From Gilliamella sp. wkB178 (GTDB lineage: Bacteria; Pseudomonadota; Gammaproteobacteria; Enterobacterales; Orbaceae): a stretch of 64,000 nt of DNA. Of the stretch, positions 58,135 to 64,000 are shown in pieces (the stretch's first letter is position 1; each line of letters opens with the position of its first letter). The position numbers and the translations under genes were made by a program. The DNA lies in contig NZ_LZGK01000011.1 of the NCBI RefSeq assembly GCF_001690705.1, forward strand, positions 524,435-588,434. The letters run 5' to 3'. A model generated the notes under the pieces. That model made no database searches and had not been told where the DNA came from. It saw nothing but the letters and a program-made list of their open reading frames with translations.

Positions 58135-59718
58135 CTAAGGATAGGCGCAAACCCCGCGGTAGGTGTCGGTGAAGCTGAAGGTGCGAACGGCGCCGTTGCT
58201 CGAGCGGACAGTATAGTTGCCGTCACGTGTCCGGTAGTAGTCGTTGACGAAGCCGGCGGCATAATCGCTCATGTAGCCCCATTCGGTGAACAAACCCGCA
58301 CCAATATTACGCTGGTAATAATTAACAGTTGATGAAGGCGTGGCGCCCACTGCTCCTTGGCAATAAGAGCTCGAATTAATTCCCGAACACACCGCGTTAG
58401 TTAAGTCTTTGACCTGGGGTAGATGGTAGCCTAAACTACTACACCAGGATGATTGGTTATCATAAGCATAATAACCACTTCCGCGGTTGACGAACCAATG
58501 CTGTAACTTAAAACCATATTTTAATACCTCGTTATTACTACTATCTTTACCGACTAACACGAATGTCTGTGGCAAGGTGGGTCTAGCAATACTACCCGGT
58601 CTGGCTGAACTTTGTTGCGATCCTGTTGCAAACGGACCGGTGAGGGTGACGCGGATGTTATTAGCATCAGCGGGGGATGGCGTCATGGTGGCGGTAATAC
58701 CTCCTTGGCTGACTGTTGGCCATGTCAATGTTGAACCATTAATACCACTTATGTCTAAATCAAAATACAGATTATTAGCACCGGTAGTCGGGAAGTTACG
58801 ATAGTAACTTGATGATGTAGTTGACTGCGTCAGGAAGCCTTTAGTTGAGTTCCAGATAGTGGCGGGGCCGGCGTAGTTGCCGGTGCCTTGGTGAAGACTC
58901 GGCTGGGCGTAACAGATTGTAGGTGCGGCTTTAGGACTGATATAATAAGTGGCCGTACCACCGCTGAAACTACTACTATTAGGCAGCCCATACTGGGTGG
59001 TTAAACTACCAGCTGTACTGGTTAATACCACTTTATAAGGCGCTTTACATAAATCTAAGGTTTCACTACGACTCACGGCTTGGTTTAATTTATCGGTAAT
59101 ACTCAACCTTAAATCACCGCTAGCAGTAACACCATTAGCACCCTGGCCATCACCATCATCATCGCCCCAATAATTATAGGGCGCACCAATCAAAGTGTTT
59201 AAGGTGATTGAATCAGTATTGGTAGGCACTAGCATACCAATATCGGTAAAGCGCTGATTAGCTAATGGGAGTACTATGGGGTTGGCTGCGGTTGAAGTAT
59301 TATCCGGTGTGTAGGTAGTTTGAGTAGTACCGTCGGAGATGGTAATACCTAACAGACCATCCGTAGTAGTAACCTTAGTTACCCCATTATCAAAGGTTAA
59401 ATAGGGCTGAGTACCATGGATTACCTGGGCGGTAGTGGCGGACAACGCTTGGGTAGTAGTAGCATACGGCAACAATAACAACGGCATTAAGGCTAGACAA
59501 TGCTTTAAGTCAAAACCTAAGTGCAGCGGGCGCTTAATTAGCGATAATGGCGGTAATGGTGTTAATGATTGTAGTAGCCGTAATGGTATTATTGAAGATA
59601 ACGGCCGATTGAGGCGACCAAGTTGCCGATTATGCCGACGGTGCGGGGCTAAATTAGCTTCCAGTACCTGCCTTAATTTGGATATGCATGCATATTTTAA
59701 TTTGGGCGCTGACGCCAA
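58135..59718 (-). CDS. Adhesin-like secreted protein 1 with C-type-lectin-like C-terminus
   Basis: This is a large exported protein of a paralogous family in this array. A signal peptide ends in the hydrophobic LMPLLLLPYATTTQALSA, near residue 95 from the first listed start. The mature part begins TTAQVIHGTQPYLTFDNGVTK. It has an acidic calcium-site-like motif GDDDGDGQGANG and several beta-domain stretches shared with gene 2 (LTLTSTAGSLTTQYGLPNSS-type). The C-terminal ~120 residues look like a C-type-lectin/FGE-like fold (SLGYHLPQVKDLTNAVC, then YQRNIGAGLFTEWGYM, ending GVCAYP). The listed start is a TTG, but the frame is open further, back to 59862. See the phase-variation note for the true start. 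Confidence 0.7.
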   Translation of the reverse strand: MASAPKLKYACISKLRQVLEANLAPHRRHNRQLGRLNRPLSSIIPLRLLQSLTPLPPLSLIKRPLHLGFDLKHCLALMPLLLLPYATTTQALSATTAQVIHGTQPYLTFDNGVTKVTTTDGLLGITISDGTTQTTYTPDNTSTAANPIVLPLANQRFTDIGMLVPTNTDSITLNTLIGAPYNYWGDDDGDGQGANGVTASGDLRLSITDKLNQAVSRSETLDLCKAPYKVVLTSTAGSLTTQYGLPNSSSFSGGTATYYISPKAAPTICYAQPSLHQGTGNYAGPATIWNSTKGFLTQSTTSSSYYRNFPTTGANNLYFDLDISGINGSTLTWPTVSQGGITATMTPSPADANNIRVTLTGPFATGSQQSSARPGSIARPTLPQTFVLVGKDSSNNEVLKYGFKLQHWFVNRGSGYYAYDNQSSWCSSLGYHLPQVKDLTNAVCSGINSSSYCQGAVGATPSSTVNYYQRNIGAGLFTEWGYMSDYAAGFVNDYYRTRDGNYTVRSSNGAVRTFSFTDTYRGVCAYP

Positions 59719-59817
59719 GGCTAAATCTGAGATTAAATCGGCGACTAAATTATAACTTCGGTGAAATGAGTCAACTACAGTGTGTTGAGATAGATTTTGG
59801 GCGTAAAGCTGCCAGTG

Positions 59818-59838
59818 CTTGTGTCTTGTGTCTTGTGT
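59818..59838 (-). repeat. Heptanucleotide tandem repeat at the start of adhesin gene 1
   Basis: There are three perfect copies of ACACAAG (CTTGTGT on the plus strand). They lie between the only upstream ATG (59855-59853) and the adhesin reading frame. Each unit is 7 bp, so copy-number change shifts the frame by one. Confidence 0.85.
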
Positions 59839-59843
59839 CTTCC

Positions 59844-59872
59844 AGTATAAGGCATGATGAAGATTCCGTCAA
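59844..59872 (-). promoter_or_regulatory. Sigma-70-like promoter element upstream of adhesin gene 1
   Basis: TTGACG (59872-59867), a 17-base spacer and TATACT (59849-59844) on the minus strand form a near-consensus promoter. It is conserved exactly upstream of gene 2. It overlaps the candidate ATG, so either this promoter or a further upstream one is used. Confidence 0.55.
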
Positions 59873-59885
59873 GTAATTTTATGTT

Positions 59886-60074
59886 TTATTTACACTTTTT
59901 CCATTCGAGTGCACGAAAAATAACCTCCGCACCACTCATCGCTAAAAGTATATCGCCTTGATAAAATTTAACTACTGTTTTGTTAAGTTTATTTGTAAAG
60001 AATAGTAAAGATGAACGATTATCCTTGCGGAATTGGCCATTTTTATACTGAAATATACCCCTCTCAGGAAACAT
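59886..60074 (-). CDS. Small conserved reading frame upstream of adhesin gene 1
   Basis: A 62-codon frame whose last ~40 codons match the frame before gene 2 (SLLFFTNKLNK-x-VVK, then YQGDILL, then LEWKKCK). The ATG lies inside an R40 copy and has no ribosome-binding site. It may be a small protein, a leader or just duplicated leader DNA. No family was recognised. Confidence 0.3.
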   Translation of the reverse strand: MFPERGIFQYKNGQFRKDNRSSLLFFTNKLNKTVVKFYQGDILLAMSGAEVIFRALEWKKCK

Positions 60075-60081
60075 CTTAACA
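60040..60081 (+). repeat. R40 repeat, right border of adhesin unit 1
   Basis: TTTTTATACTGAAATATACC then CCTCTCAGGAAACATCTTAACA. It is a direct repeat of the copy at 57946. Confidence 0.85.
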
Positions 60082-60493
60082 GAAGCTAATTATTTAAATC
60101 GGTTAGGTTTCGAGCGTTTTATGGTTGGGTGATTATTTTAATTACGGTGCCGACGCTCGAGTAAGGGAATTTTAACGCGAAAATTCCCTTACAACCCAAA
60201 CGCGGGCCTGCAGATGGTGGTCTACGACTGCCCTCCGCCTTCGCTTGGTCTTAACGCACCGGTCGTGATTTGTTCCTACAAAGCACTCCCTCGGCAAACC
60301 TCCCTGTTTGCCGTGCTAACCGCCCTCAGTTGTCGGCACCATCTAACGGCCAATTTAACACCAACACCTTAACACCCTAACCTATTGTTGAATTAACTGG
60401 TTGTTACTTCCCGCGGGGTGTGGGGAGATTGTTAAGAGGGATTCACACTAATCCCTCTTAACGCCTACGCGGCAGCGTGACTGATTAGCCGAT
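60082..60493 (-). repeat. Hairpin-rich module block between adhesin units 1 and 2 (M1-M2-M3)
   Basis: This is a 412-base GC-richer, gene-free block. M1 (about 60102-60273) contains a perfect 13-bp hairpin GTAAGGGAATTTT/AAAATTCCCTTAC (60161-60192) inside an outer TCGAGCG/CGCTCGA pairing. M2 (60274-60355) has CGGCAAAC/GTTTGCCG. M3 (60406-60480) has GTTAAGAGGGATT/AATCCCTCTTAAC. M1-M2 and M3 recur after gene 2 at 62505-62758 and 62976-63050. No coding frame is convincing. Confidence 0.75.
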
Positions 60494-60534
60494 TTTTATA
60501 CTGAAACGTATACCTATCAGGAAACATCTTGACA
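60494..60534 (+). repeat. R40 repeat, left border of adhesin unit 2
   Basis: TTTTTATACTGAAACGTATAC then CTATCAGGAAACATCTTGACA. It is followed at once by the gene 2 terminator. Confidence 0.85.
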
Positions 60535-60539
60535 AGCAT

Positions 60540-60570
60540 AAAAATGCCAGCGTTGATTGCTGGCATTTTT
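60540..60570. terminator. Bidirectional terminator after adhesin gene 2
   Basis: AAAAATGCCAGC/GCTGGCATTTTT is a 12-bp hairpin with A and T tracts on both sides. It is the homologue of the hairpin at 57993. Confidence 0.88.
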
Positions 60571-60614
60571 AAAAAGCGGCTCGGGTTGCCCCTGCCGCTG
60601 CAACAGTCCATTGG

Positions 60615-62006
60615 CTATCTTTTTAAGACGCATATCCCGTACCCCTCGAAACGTGTGGCTTGTCTGAATTTAGAACCGGTATTTGAAGCAATAGTATATT
60701 GACCACCACCCCAGTACCAGGAATTATTGTATCCGGAACCTGCATAAGCGCTTACGTCCCCCCATTCGGTTAAGAAACCAGCACCAATATTACGGTGATA
60801 ACTATTATCAGGTAAAACCCAGCCAGCAGAACTTGTGTATGCAGCGTTGGTGACGTCATCGTCTGATACCAAAACATAACCCAAATTATAACACCAATTT
60901 AACATTTTGCTTTTATTTTCCCAAACCGATCCGCGGTGAATAAACCATTTCTTTATTACAAAACCATAACTTAATACCTCTCTATTACTACTATCTTTAC
61001 CGACTAACACGAATGTCTGTGGCAAGGTGGGAGTAGCGATACTACCCGGTGTGGCTGAACTTTGTTGGGCTGCTGTTGCAAACGGACCTGTGAGGGTGAC
61101 GCGCACCGAAGAGGCACCATCAGGATTAAACTTAGAATCTACTGGTGGATTCAATGTCATAGTGGCAGTAATACCACCCTGACGAACAGTTGGCCAAGTT
61201 AAAGTTGAGGCATCAATACCAGTCACTAGTAAATCAAAATGCAGCTTATTGGCACCAGTAGTTGGGAAGTTACGATTGTAGTCTGATGGCGTAGTGGATT
61301 GCACTAGGAAGCCTTTCTCCGGGTTCCATATATCGGCCGGACCGAGGAAGTTTCCAAAATAGTCATGCTCTCTTCCTGCTGTAGCTGCCTCATTATTTTT
61401 ACCGTAGTTAAGATTCGGCCTGGCGTAGCAAACTGTAGGCCCTGCTTTAGGACTGATATAATAAGTGACTGTATCTCCACTGAAATTACTACTATTGGGC
61501 AGCCCATACTGGGTGGTTAAACTACCAGCTGTACTGGTTAATACTAATTTATAGGGTGGCACTGAAGTACCACAAGTATTAAGAATAGTATCACGACTAA
61601 CAACTTGACCGTTGCTATCGGTAATACTAACAGTTAAATCACCTGTAGCGGTAATACCATTAGCACCCTGACCATCACCATCATCATCGCCCCAATAATT
61701 ATAAGGGGCACCAATTAGAGAGCTTAAGGCAATGGAATTGGTATTGGTAGGCACCAGCATACCTACATCAGCGAAACTTTGATTGGCCTCTGGAAGCTGT
61801 ATTGGGTTTGCTGCGGTTGAAGTATTGGTTGCCGGAGTGAAGCGAGCACCGTTGGAAAGTTTAATACCTAATAGATCATCCGTAGTCGTGACCTTAGTTA
61901 CCCCATTATCAAAGGTTAAATACGGCTGACTACCATGGATTACCTGGGCGGTAGTAGCCGACAACGCTTGGGTAGTAGTAGCATACGGCAACAATAGCAA
62001 TGGCAT
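60615..62006 (-). CDS. Adhesin-like secreted protein 2 with C-type-lectin-like C-terminus
   Basis: This is a paralogue of gene 1. The ATG-to-stop frame of 463 residues starts inside the signal peptide (MPLLLLPYATTTQALSA), so the basic n-region lies upstream in a continuously open frame (codons for LIKRHSRLGFSLKRCFAL). Near-identical blocks with gene 1 include GTQPYL-type, YNYWGDDDGDGQGANG, TSTAGSLTTQYGLPNSS and TLPQTFVLVGKDSSN. The C-terminal lectin-like domain diverges after YHRNIGAGFLTEWG and ends in YGICVLKR. No ATG, GTG or TTG with a ribosome-binding site precedes the n-region in frame; see the phase-variation note. Confidence 0.7.
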   Translation of the reverse strand: MPLLLLPYATTTQALSATTAQVIHGSQPYLTFDNGVTKVTTTDDLLGIKLSNGARFTPATNTSTAANPIQLPEANQSFADVGMLVPTNTNSIALSSLIGAPYNYWGDDDGDGQGANGITATGDLTVSITDSNGQVVSRDTILNTCGTSVPPYKLVLTSTAGSLTTQYGLPNSSNFSGDTVTYYISPKAGPTVCYARPNLNYGKNNEAATAGREHDYFGNFLGPADIWNPEKGFLVQSTTPSDYNRNFPTTGANKLHFDLLVTGIDASTLTWPTVRQGGITATMTLNPPVDSKFNPDGASSVRVTLTGPFATAAQQSSATPGSIATPTLPQTFVLVGKDSSNREVLSYGFVIKKWFIHRGSVWENKSKMLNWCYNLGYVLVSDDDVTNAAYTSSAGWVLPDNSYHRNIGAGFLTEWGDVSAYAGSGYNNSWYWGGGQYTIASNTGSKFRQATRFEGYGICVLKR

Positions 62007-62198
62007 TAAGGCAAAACAACGCTTTAAACTAAAACCTAAACGTGAATGGCGCTTAATTAATGATAATGATTGTAACTGCTGATTTTGGTTGCTGAATTGC
62101 CGACGGTGCGGGATTAAATCGCGGACTAAATTATCACTTGGGTGAAATGAGTCAGCTACAGTGTGCTGAGATAGATTTTGGGCATAAAGCTGCCAGTG

Positions 62199-62219
62199 CT
62201 TGTGTCTTGTGTCTTGTGT
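62199..62219 (-). repeat. Heptanucleotide tandem repeat at the start of adhesin gene 2
   Basis: Three perfect copies of ACACAAG lie in the same position as in gene 1, between the upstream ATG (62236-62234) and the adhesin frame. The ATG is 230 bases before the MPLLLL codon, hence out of frame. One more repeat (237 bases) would bring it in frame. Confidence 0.85.
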
Positions 62220-62224
62220 CTTCC

Positions 62225-62253
62225 AGTATAAGGCATGATGAAGATTCCGTCAA
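62225..62253 (-). promoter_or_regulatory. Sigma-70-like promoter element upstream of adhesin gene 2
   Basis: TTGACG (62253-62248), 17 bases and TATACT (62230-62225), identical in sequence and spacing to the element before gene 1. Confidence 0.55.
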
Positions 62254-62266
62254 GTAATTTTATGTT

Positions 62267-62449
62267 TTATTTACACTTTTTCCATTCGAGTGTGCGAAAA
62301 ATAACCTCTGCACCACTCATGGTTAAAAGTATATCGCCTTGATAAATTTTAACTACTATTTTGTTAAGTTTATTTGTAAAGAATAGTAAAGATGAAGGGA
62401 TTTGCTTTATTTTTAAGCTGGGGTTAGGCTGAGTTTTATACTCAAACAT
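62267..62449 (-). CDS. Small conserved reading frame upstream of adhesin gene 2
   Basis: A 60-codon frame homologous to that before gene 1 over the last ~40 codons, with mostly conservative differences (T to I, F to I, A to T). The N-terminal residues come from an R40 copy and a unique stretch. No ribosome-binding site was seen. Coding status is unproven. Confidence 0.3.
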   Translation of the reverse strand: MFEYKTQPNPSLKIKQIPSSLLFFTNKLNKIVVKIYQGDILLTMSGAEVIFRTLEWKKCK

Positions 62450-62474
62450 ACCCCTCTCAGGAAATATCTTGACA
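62434..62474 (+). repeat. R40 repeat, right border of adhesin unit 2
   Basis: TTTTATACTCAAACATACC then CCTCTCAGGAAATATCTTGACA. It is a direct copy of the border at 60494, with one change (AAATAT for AAACAT) in the conserved core. Confidence 0.85.
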
Positions 62475-62504
62475 TAGATTATTGTGATTTTATTATTTGA
62501 ATTC

Positions 62505-62758
62505 GTTAGGTTTCGAGCGTTTTATGCTTGGGTGATTATTTTAATTACGGTGTTAACGCTCGAGTAAGGGAATTTTAACGCGAAAATTCCCTTACAACCC
62601 AAACGCGGGCCTGCAGATGGTGGTCTACGACTGCCCTCCGCCTTCGCTTGGTCTTAACGCACCGGTCGTGATTTGTTCCTACAAAGCACTCCCTCGGCAA
62701 ACTTCCCTGTTTGCCGTGCTAACCTCACTCAGTTGTCGGCACCATCTAACGGCCAATT
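62505..62758 (-). repeat. Hairpin-rich modules M1-M2, second copy
   Basis: This is a near-identical copy of 60102-60355, including the perfect hairpin GTAAGGGAATTTT/AAAATTCCCTTAC (62564-62595) and the CGGCAAAC-type hairpin of M2. Differences between the copies are few. No gene. Confidence 0.85.
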
Positions 62759-62820
62759 GAACACCTAAAAACCTATTATCTAAATGACTTAATACCCTAA
62801 CCTATTGCAGAATGCTGTCG

Positions 62821-62946
62821 GTTTTTATTCCCCCGCTTAAGTGGTGCCGAGGGAGGTAATTGGCATAGAACAACCGGCAGGAAGCCGGGTGAGCCGTGGG
62901 CGCACAGGGAGGTGCGATACGCGGCGGTTCGTTAAGTGCCAATTAG
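62821..62946 (-). repeat. Structured module M4, first copy
   Basis: This element of about 126 bases is bounded by TAATTGGCA/TGCCAATTA (62857-62865 with 62937-62945). Inside are CCGGC/GCCGG, CGCAC/GTGCG and GCCGTG/CGCGGC stems and GAAC/GTTC, giving a compact branched fold. The second copy is at 63195-63319. Confidence 0.75.
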
Positions 62947-62975
62947 CGAGCGAGGGTAGTCACGCAGTGACCACT

Positions 62976-63050
62976 ACTTCCCGCGGGGTGTGGGGAGATT
63001 GTTAAGAGGGATTCACATCAATCCCTCTTAACGCCTACGCGGCAGCGTGA
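62976..63050 (-). repeat. Structured module M3, second copy
   Basis: This repeats 60406-60480 almost exactly (ACTTCCCGCGGGGTGTGGGG and so on), including the perfect 13-bp hairpin GTTAAGAGGGATT/AATCCCTCTTAAC. Confidence 0.85.
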
Positions 63051-63054
63051 CCAG

Positions 63055-63135
63055 TCCTACAAAGCACTCCCTCGGCAAACTTCCCTGTTTGCCGTGCTAA
63101 CCTCCCTCAGTTGTCGGCACCATCCAACGGCCAAT
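63055..63135 (-). repeat. Structured module M2, third copy
   Basis: This is the third copy of TCCTACAAAGCACTCCCTCGG and its continuation to GGCCAATT, without M1 beside it. Confidence 0.85.
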
Positions 63136-63194
63136 TTAACATCAACATCTTAACACCCTAACCTATTATTGAATGATTGGTTTTATGGGTGTTG

Positions 63195-63319
63195 GTTTTT
63201 ATTCCCCGCTTAAGTGGTGCTGAGGGAGGTAATTGGCATAGAACAGCCGGCAGGAAGCCGGGTGAGCCGTGGGCGCACAGGGAAGTGCGCTACGCGGCGG
63301 TTCGTTAAGTGCCAATTAG
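63195..63319 (-). repeat. Structured module M4, second copy
   Basis: Homologous to 62821-62946. The TGCCAATTA arm (63310-63318) contains the TAA stop codon of adhesin gene 3. One stem is completed in this copy (GCGCAC/GTGCGC, where the first copy ends in GTGCGA). Confidence 0.75.
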
Positions 63320-64000
63320 TGAACGATGTTGGTAGCGCAAACCTCATATTCACAGTGGTCGTCGGGGGTGTTGCGAACGTCTGACACCTTGGCGCCGTCG
63401 GTCGAGTTGACACACCACATGTCCCGAGAGTTAGCTTTGGTGCTTGTCCAGTAGAACGCCGCGCCTCTGAAGTTTGTACTGAAGCCGCTACCGGTATAAC
63501 TTGGCATGTAGCCCCATTCACTAAACAGTCCAGCACCGATATTACGTTGGTAAGTGCCTACAATAGCTCCGGATGAATTGCGGCTAGCGTTATTAGTTAA
63601 CTCTTTGAACTCTGCCACATGATAGCCTAAACGGCTACACAAGGATAAAACGTGAGCATACTTATCACAATTGCTTCCGTTGTTGATGAACCACTGCTTT
63701 AAGACAAAGCCATATCTTACTACCTCTCTATAACTACTATCATAACCTACTAACACGAATGTCTGTGGCAAGAGGACAGTTTTAATATTAGAGTTCATAT
63801 GTGGACCGTTGAGGGTGACGCGGATGTTATTAGCATTATCGGGTGATGGCGTCATGGTAGCGGTAATACCTTCTTGGCTGACTGTTGGCCATGTCAATGC
63901 TGAACCTTTAACACCACCTATGTCTAAATCAAAATACAGATTATTAGCACCGGTAGTCGGGAAGTTACGATTGTAACTTGATGGTGTAGTTGATTGCACT
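63316..64000 (-). CDS. Adhesin-like secreted protein 3, 3' part (cut by the window edge)
   Basis: The C-terminal ~228 residues of a third paralogue; the 5' part lies beyond the window. Shared blocks with genes 1 and 2 are STTPSSYNRNFPTTGANNLYFDLDI, TWPTVSQ-type and LPQTFVLVGYDSS. The lectin-like domain keeps SRLGYHVAEFKELTN and YQRNIGAGLFSEWGYM, then diverges completely: a longer loop with FYWTSTKANSRDMWCVNSTDG, as in classical C-type-lectin/FGE-like folds, and ending EVCATNIVH. Unlike genes 1 and 2, no 28-base GC-rich tail or terminator follows; the stop lies inside module M4. Confidence 0.7.
   Translation of the reverse strand, partial: VQSTTPSSYNRNFPTTGANNLYFDLDIGGVKGSALTWPTVSQEGITATMTPSPDNANNIRVTLNGPHMNSNIKTVLLPQTFVLVGYDSSYREVVRYGFVLKQWFINNGSNCDKYAHVLSLCSRLGYHVAEFKELTNNASRNSSGAIVGTYQRNIGAGLFSEWGYMPSYTGSGFSTNFRGAAFYWTSTKANSRDMWCVNSTDGAKVSDVRNTPDDHCEYEVCATNIVH

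Noticed and set aside
59435..59876. Plus-strand frames of 106 and 62 codons opposite the 5' part of adhesin gene 1
   Set aside because: They lie antisense to the conserved adhesin frame and have no ribosome-binding site; the paralogous region of gene 2 does not preserve them.
57946..62474. R40 as a dif/Xer site or integron attC site
   Set aside because: R40 does not show two 11-bp inverted arms around a 6-8-bp centre, and lacks a GTTRRRY core with its complementary end. A novel site is still possible.
60082..63319. CRISPR array or tRNA cluster among the repeated GC-rich modules
   Set aside because: Modules are long, few and not regularly spaced with unique spacers. The cloverleaf-like M4 has no CCA end, T-loop or anticodon arm.
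63210..63536. 108-codon minus-strand frame overlapping adhesin gene 3
   Set aside because: It is a different frame of the same strand as the better-supported adhesin C-terminus and has no homologue in genes 1 or 2.

Overview
The window is about 64 kb of AT-rich gammaproteobacterial chromosome. Many gene orders are those of Escherichia coli and its relatives: proQ-prc, mreBCD-rng-tldD, accBC, raiA-pheA, dcd-asmA, hslVU, ybgC-tolQRA, cydABX beside sucCD, fldA-fur, yciB-yciA, and tolC divergent from nudF. The proteins are close to enteric ones, but base composition and codon use are much more AT-biased and several operons have lost members. This fits an Orbaceae-like symbiont (Gilliamella/Frischella type). 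That assignment is inference; no rRNA gene is present to test it.

Layout. 1-4140: the start of an unidentified membrane or exported protein, prc, proQ, a divergent Mu-type repressor/Ner pair and a small BamE-like lipoprotein. 4399-4788: RNase P RNA. 4837-11107 (minus): DedA family, tldD, rng, mreDCB. 11480-15801: accBC, eda, the yadGH ABC exporter. 16023-25528: mog, argR with two operator boxes, a lysine riboswitch with lysC, cysS, trmJ, raiA, pheA, mutY, an MFS transporter. 25591-34530: ubiI-like hydroxylase with a lone tatA, a CI-like regulator, an ABC exporter, dacB, a TerC/Alx protein, cycA. 34731-43439: mltA, dcd, asmA, hslUV, tolARQ, ybgC, cydX. 43449-49586: cydBA, sucDC, fldA, fur. 49656-57939: yciB, yciA, clsA, cpdA, nudF, tolC, a LysR regulator, two oxidoreductases.

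57946-64000 is different. It is visibly GC-richer and consists of at least three minus-strand genes for paralogous secreted proteins with a C-type-lectin-like C-terminus. Two complete gene units are each bounded by direct copies of a ~40-bp repeat, called R40 here. Solitary R40 copies lie downstream of rng and at the 3' end of the MFS gene. Both complete genes carry three copies of a 7-bp tandem repeat just downstream of the only plausible upstream ATG. In both, that ATG is out of frame with the adhesin reading frame, and one additional repeat would bring it in frame: a good candidate for slipped-strand phase variation. Between the units lie mosaics of hairpin-rich modules (M1-M4), each present two or three times. 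This array is the most unusual part of the window.

The housekeeping part covers envelope biogenesis (mreBCD, dacB, mltA, asmA, tolQRA, clsA, tolC), respiration by cytochrome bd (cydABX), iron and flavodoxin metabolism (fur, fldA), protein quality control (prc, hslUV, tldD) and amino-acid control (argR, lysC riboswitch, pheA, cycA). No tRNA gene, rRNA gene, CRISPR array or intact insertion sequence was seen.
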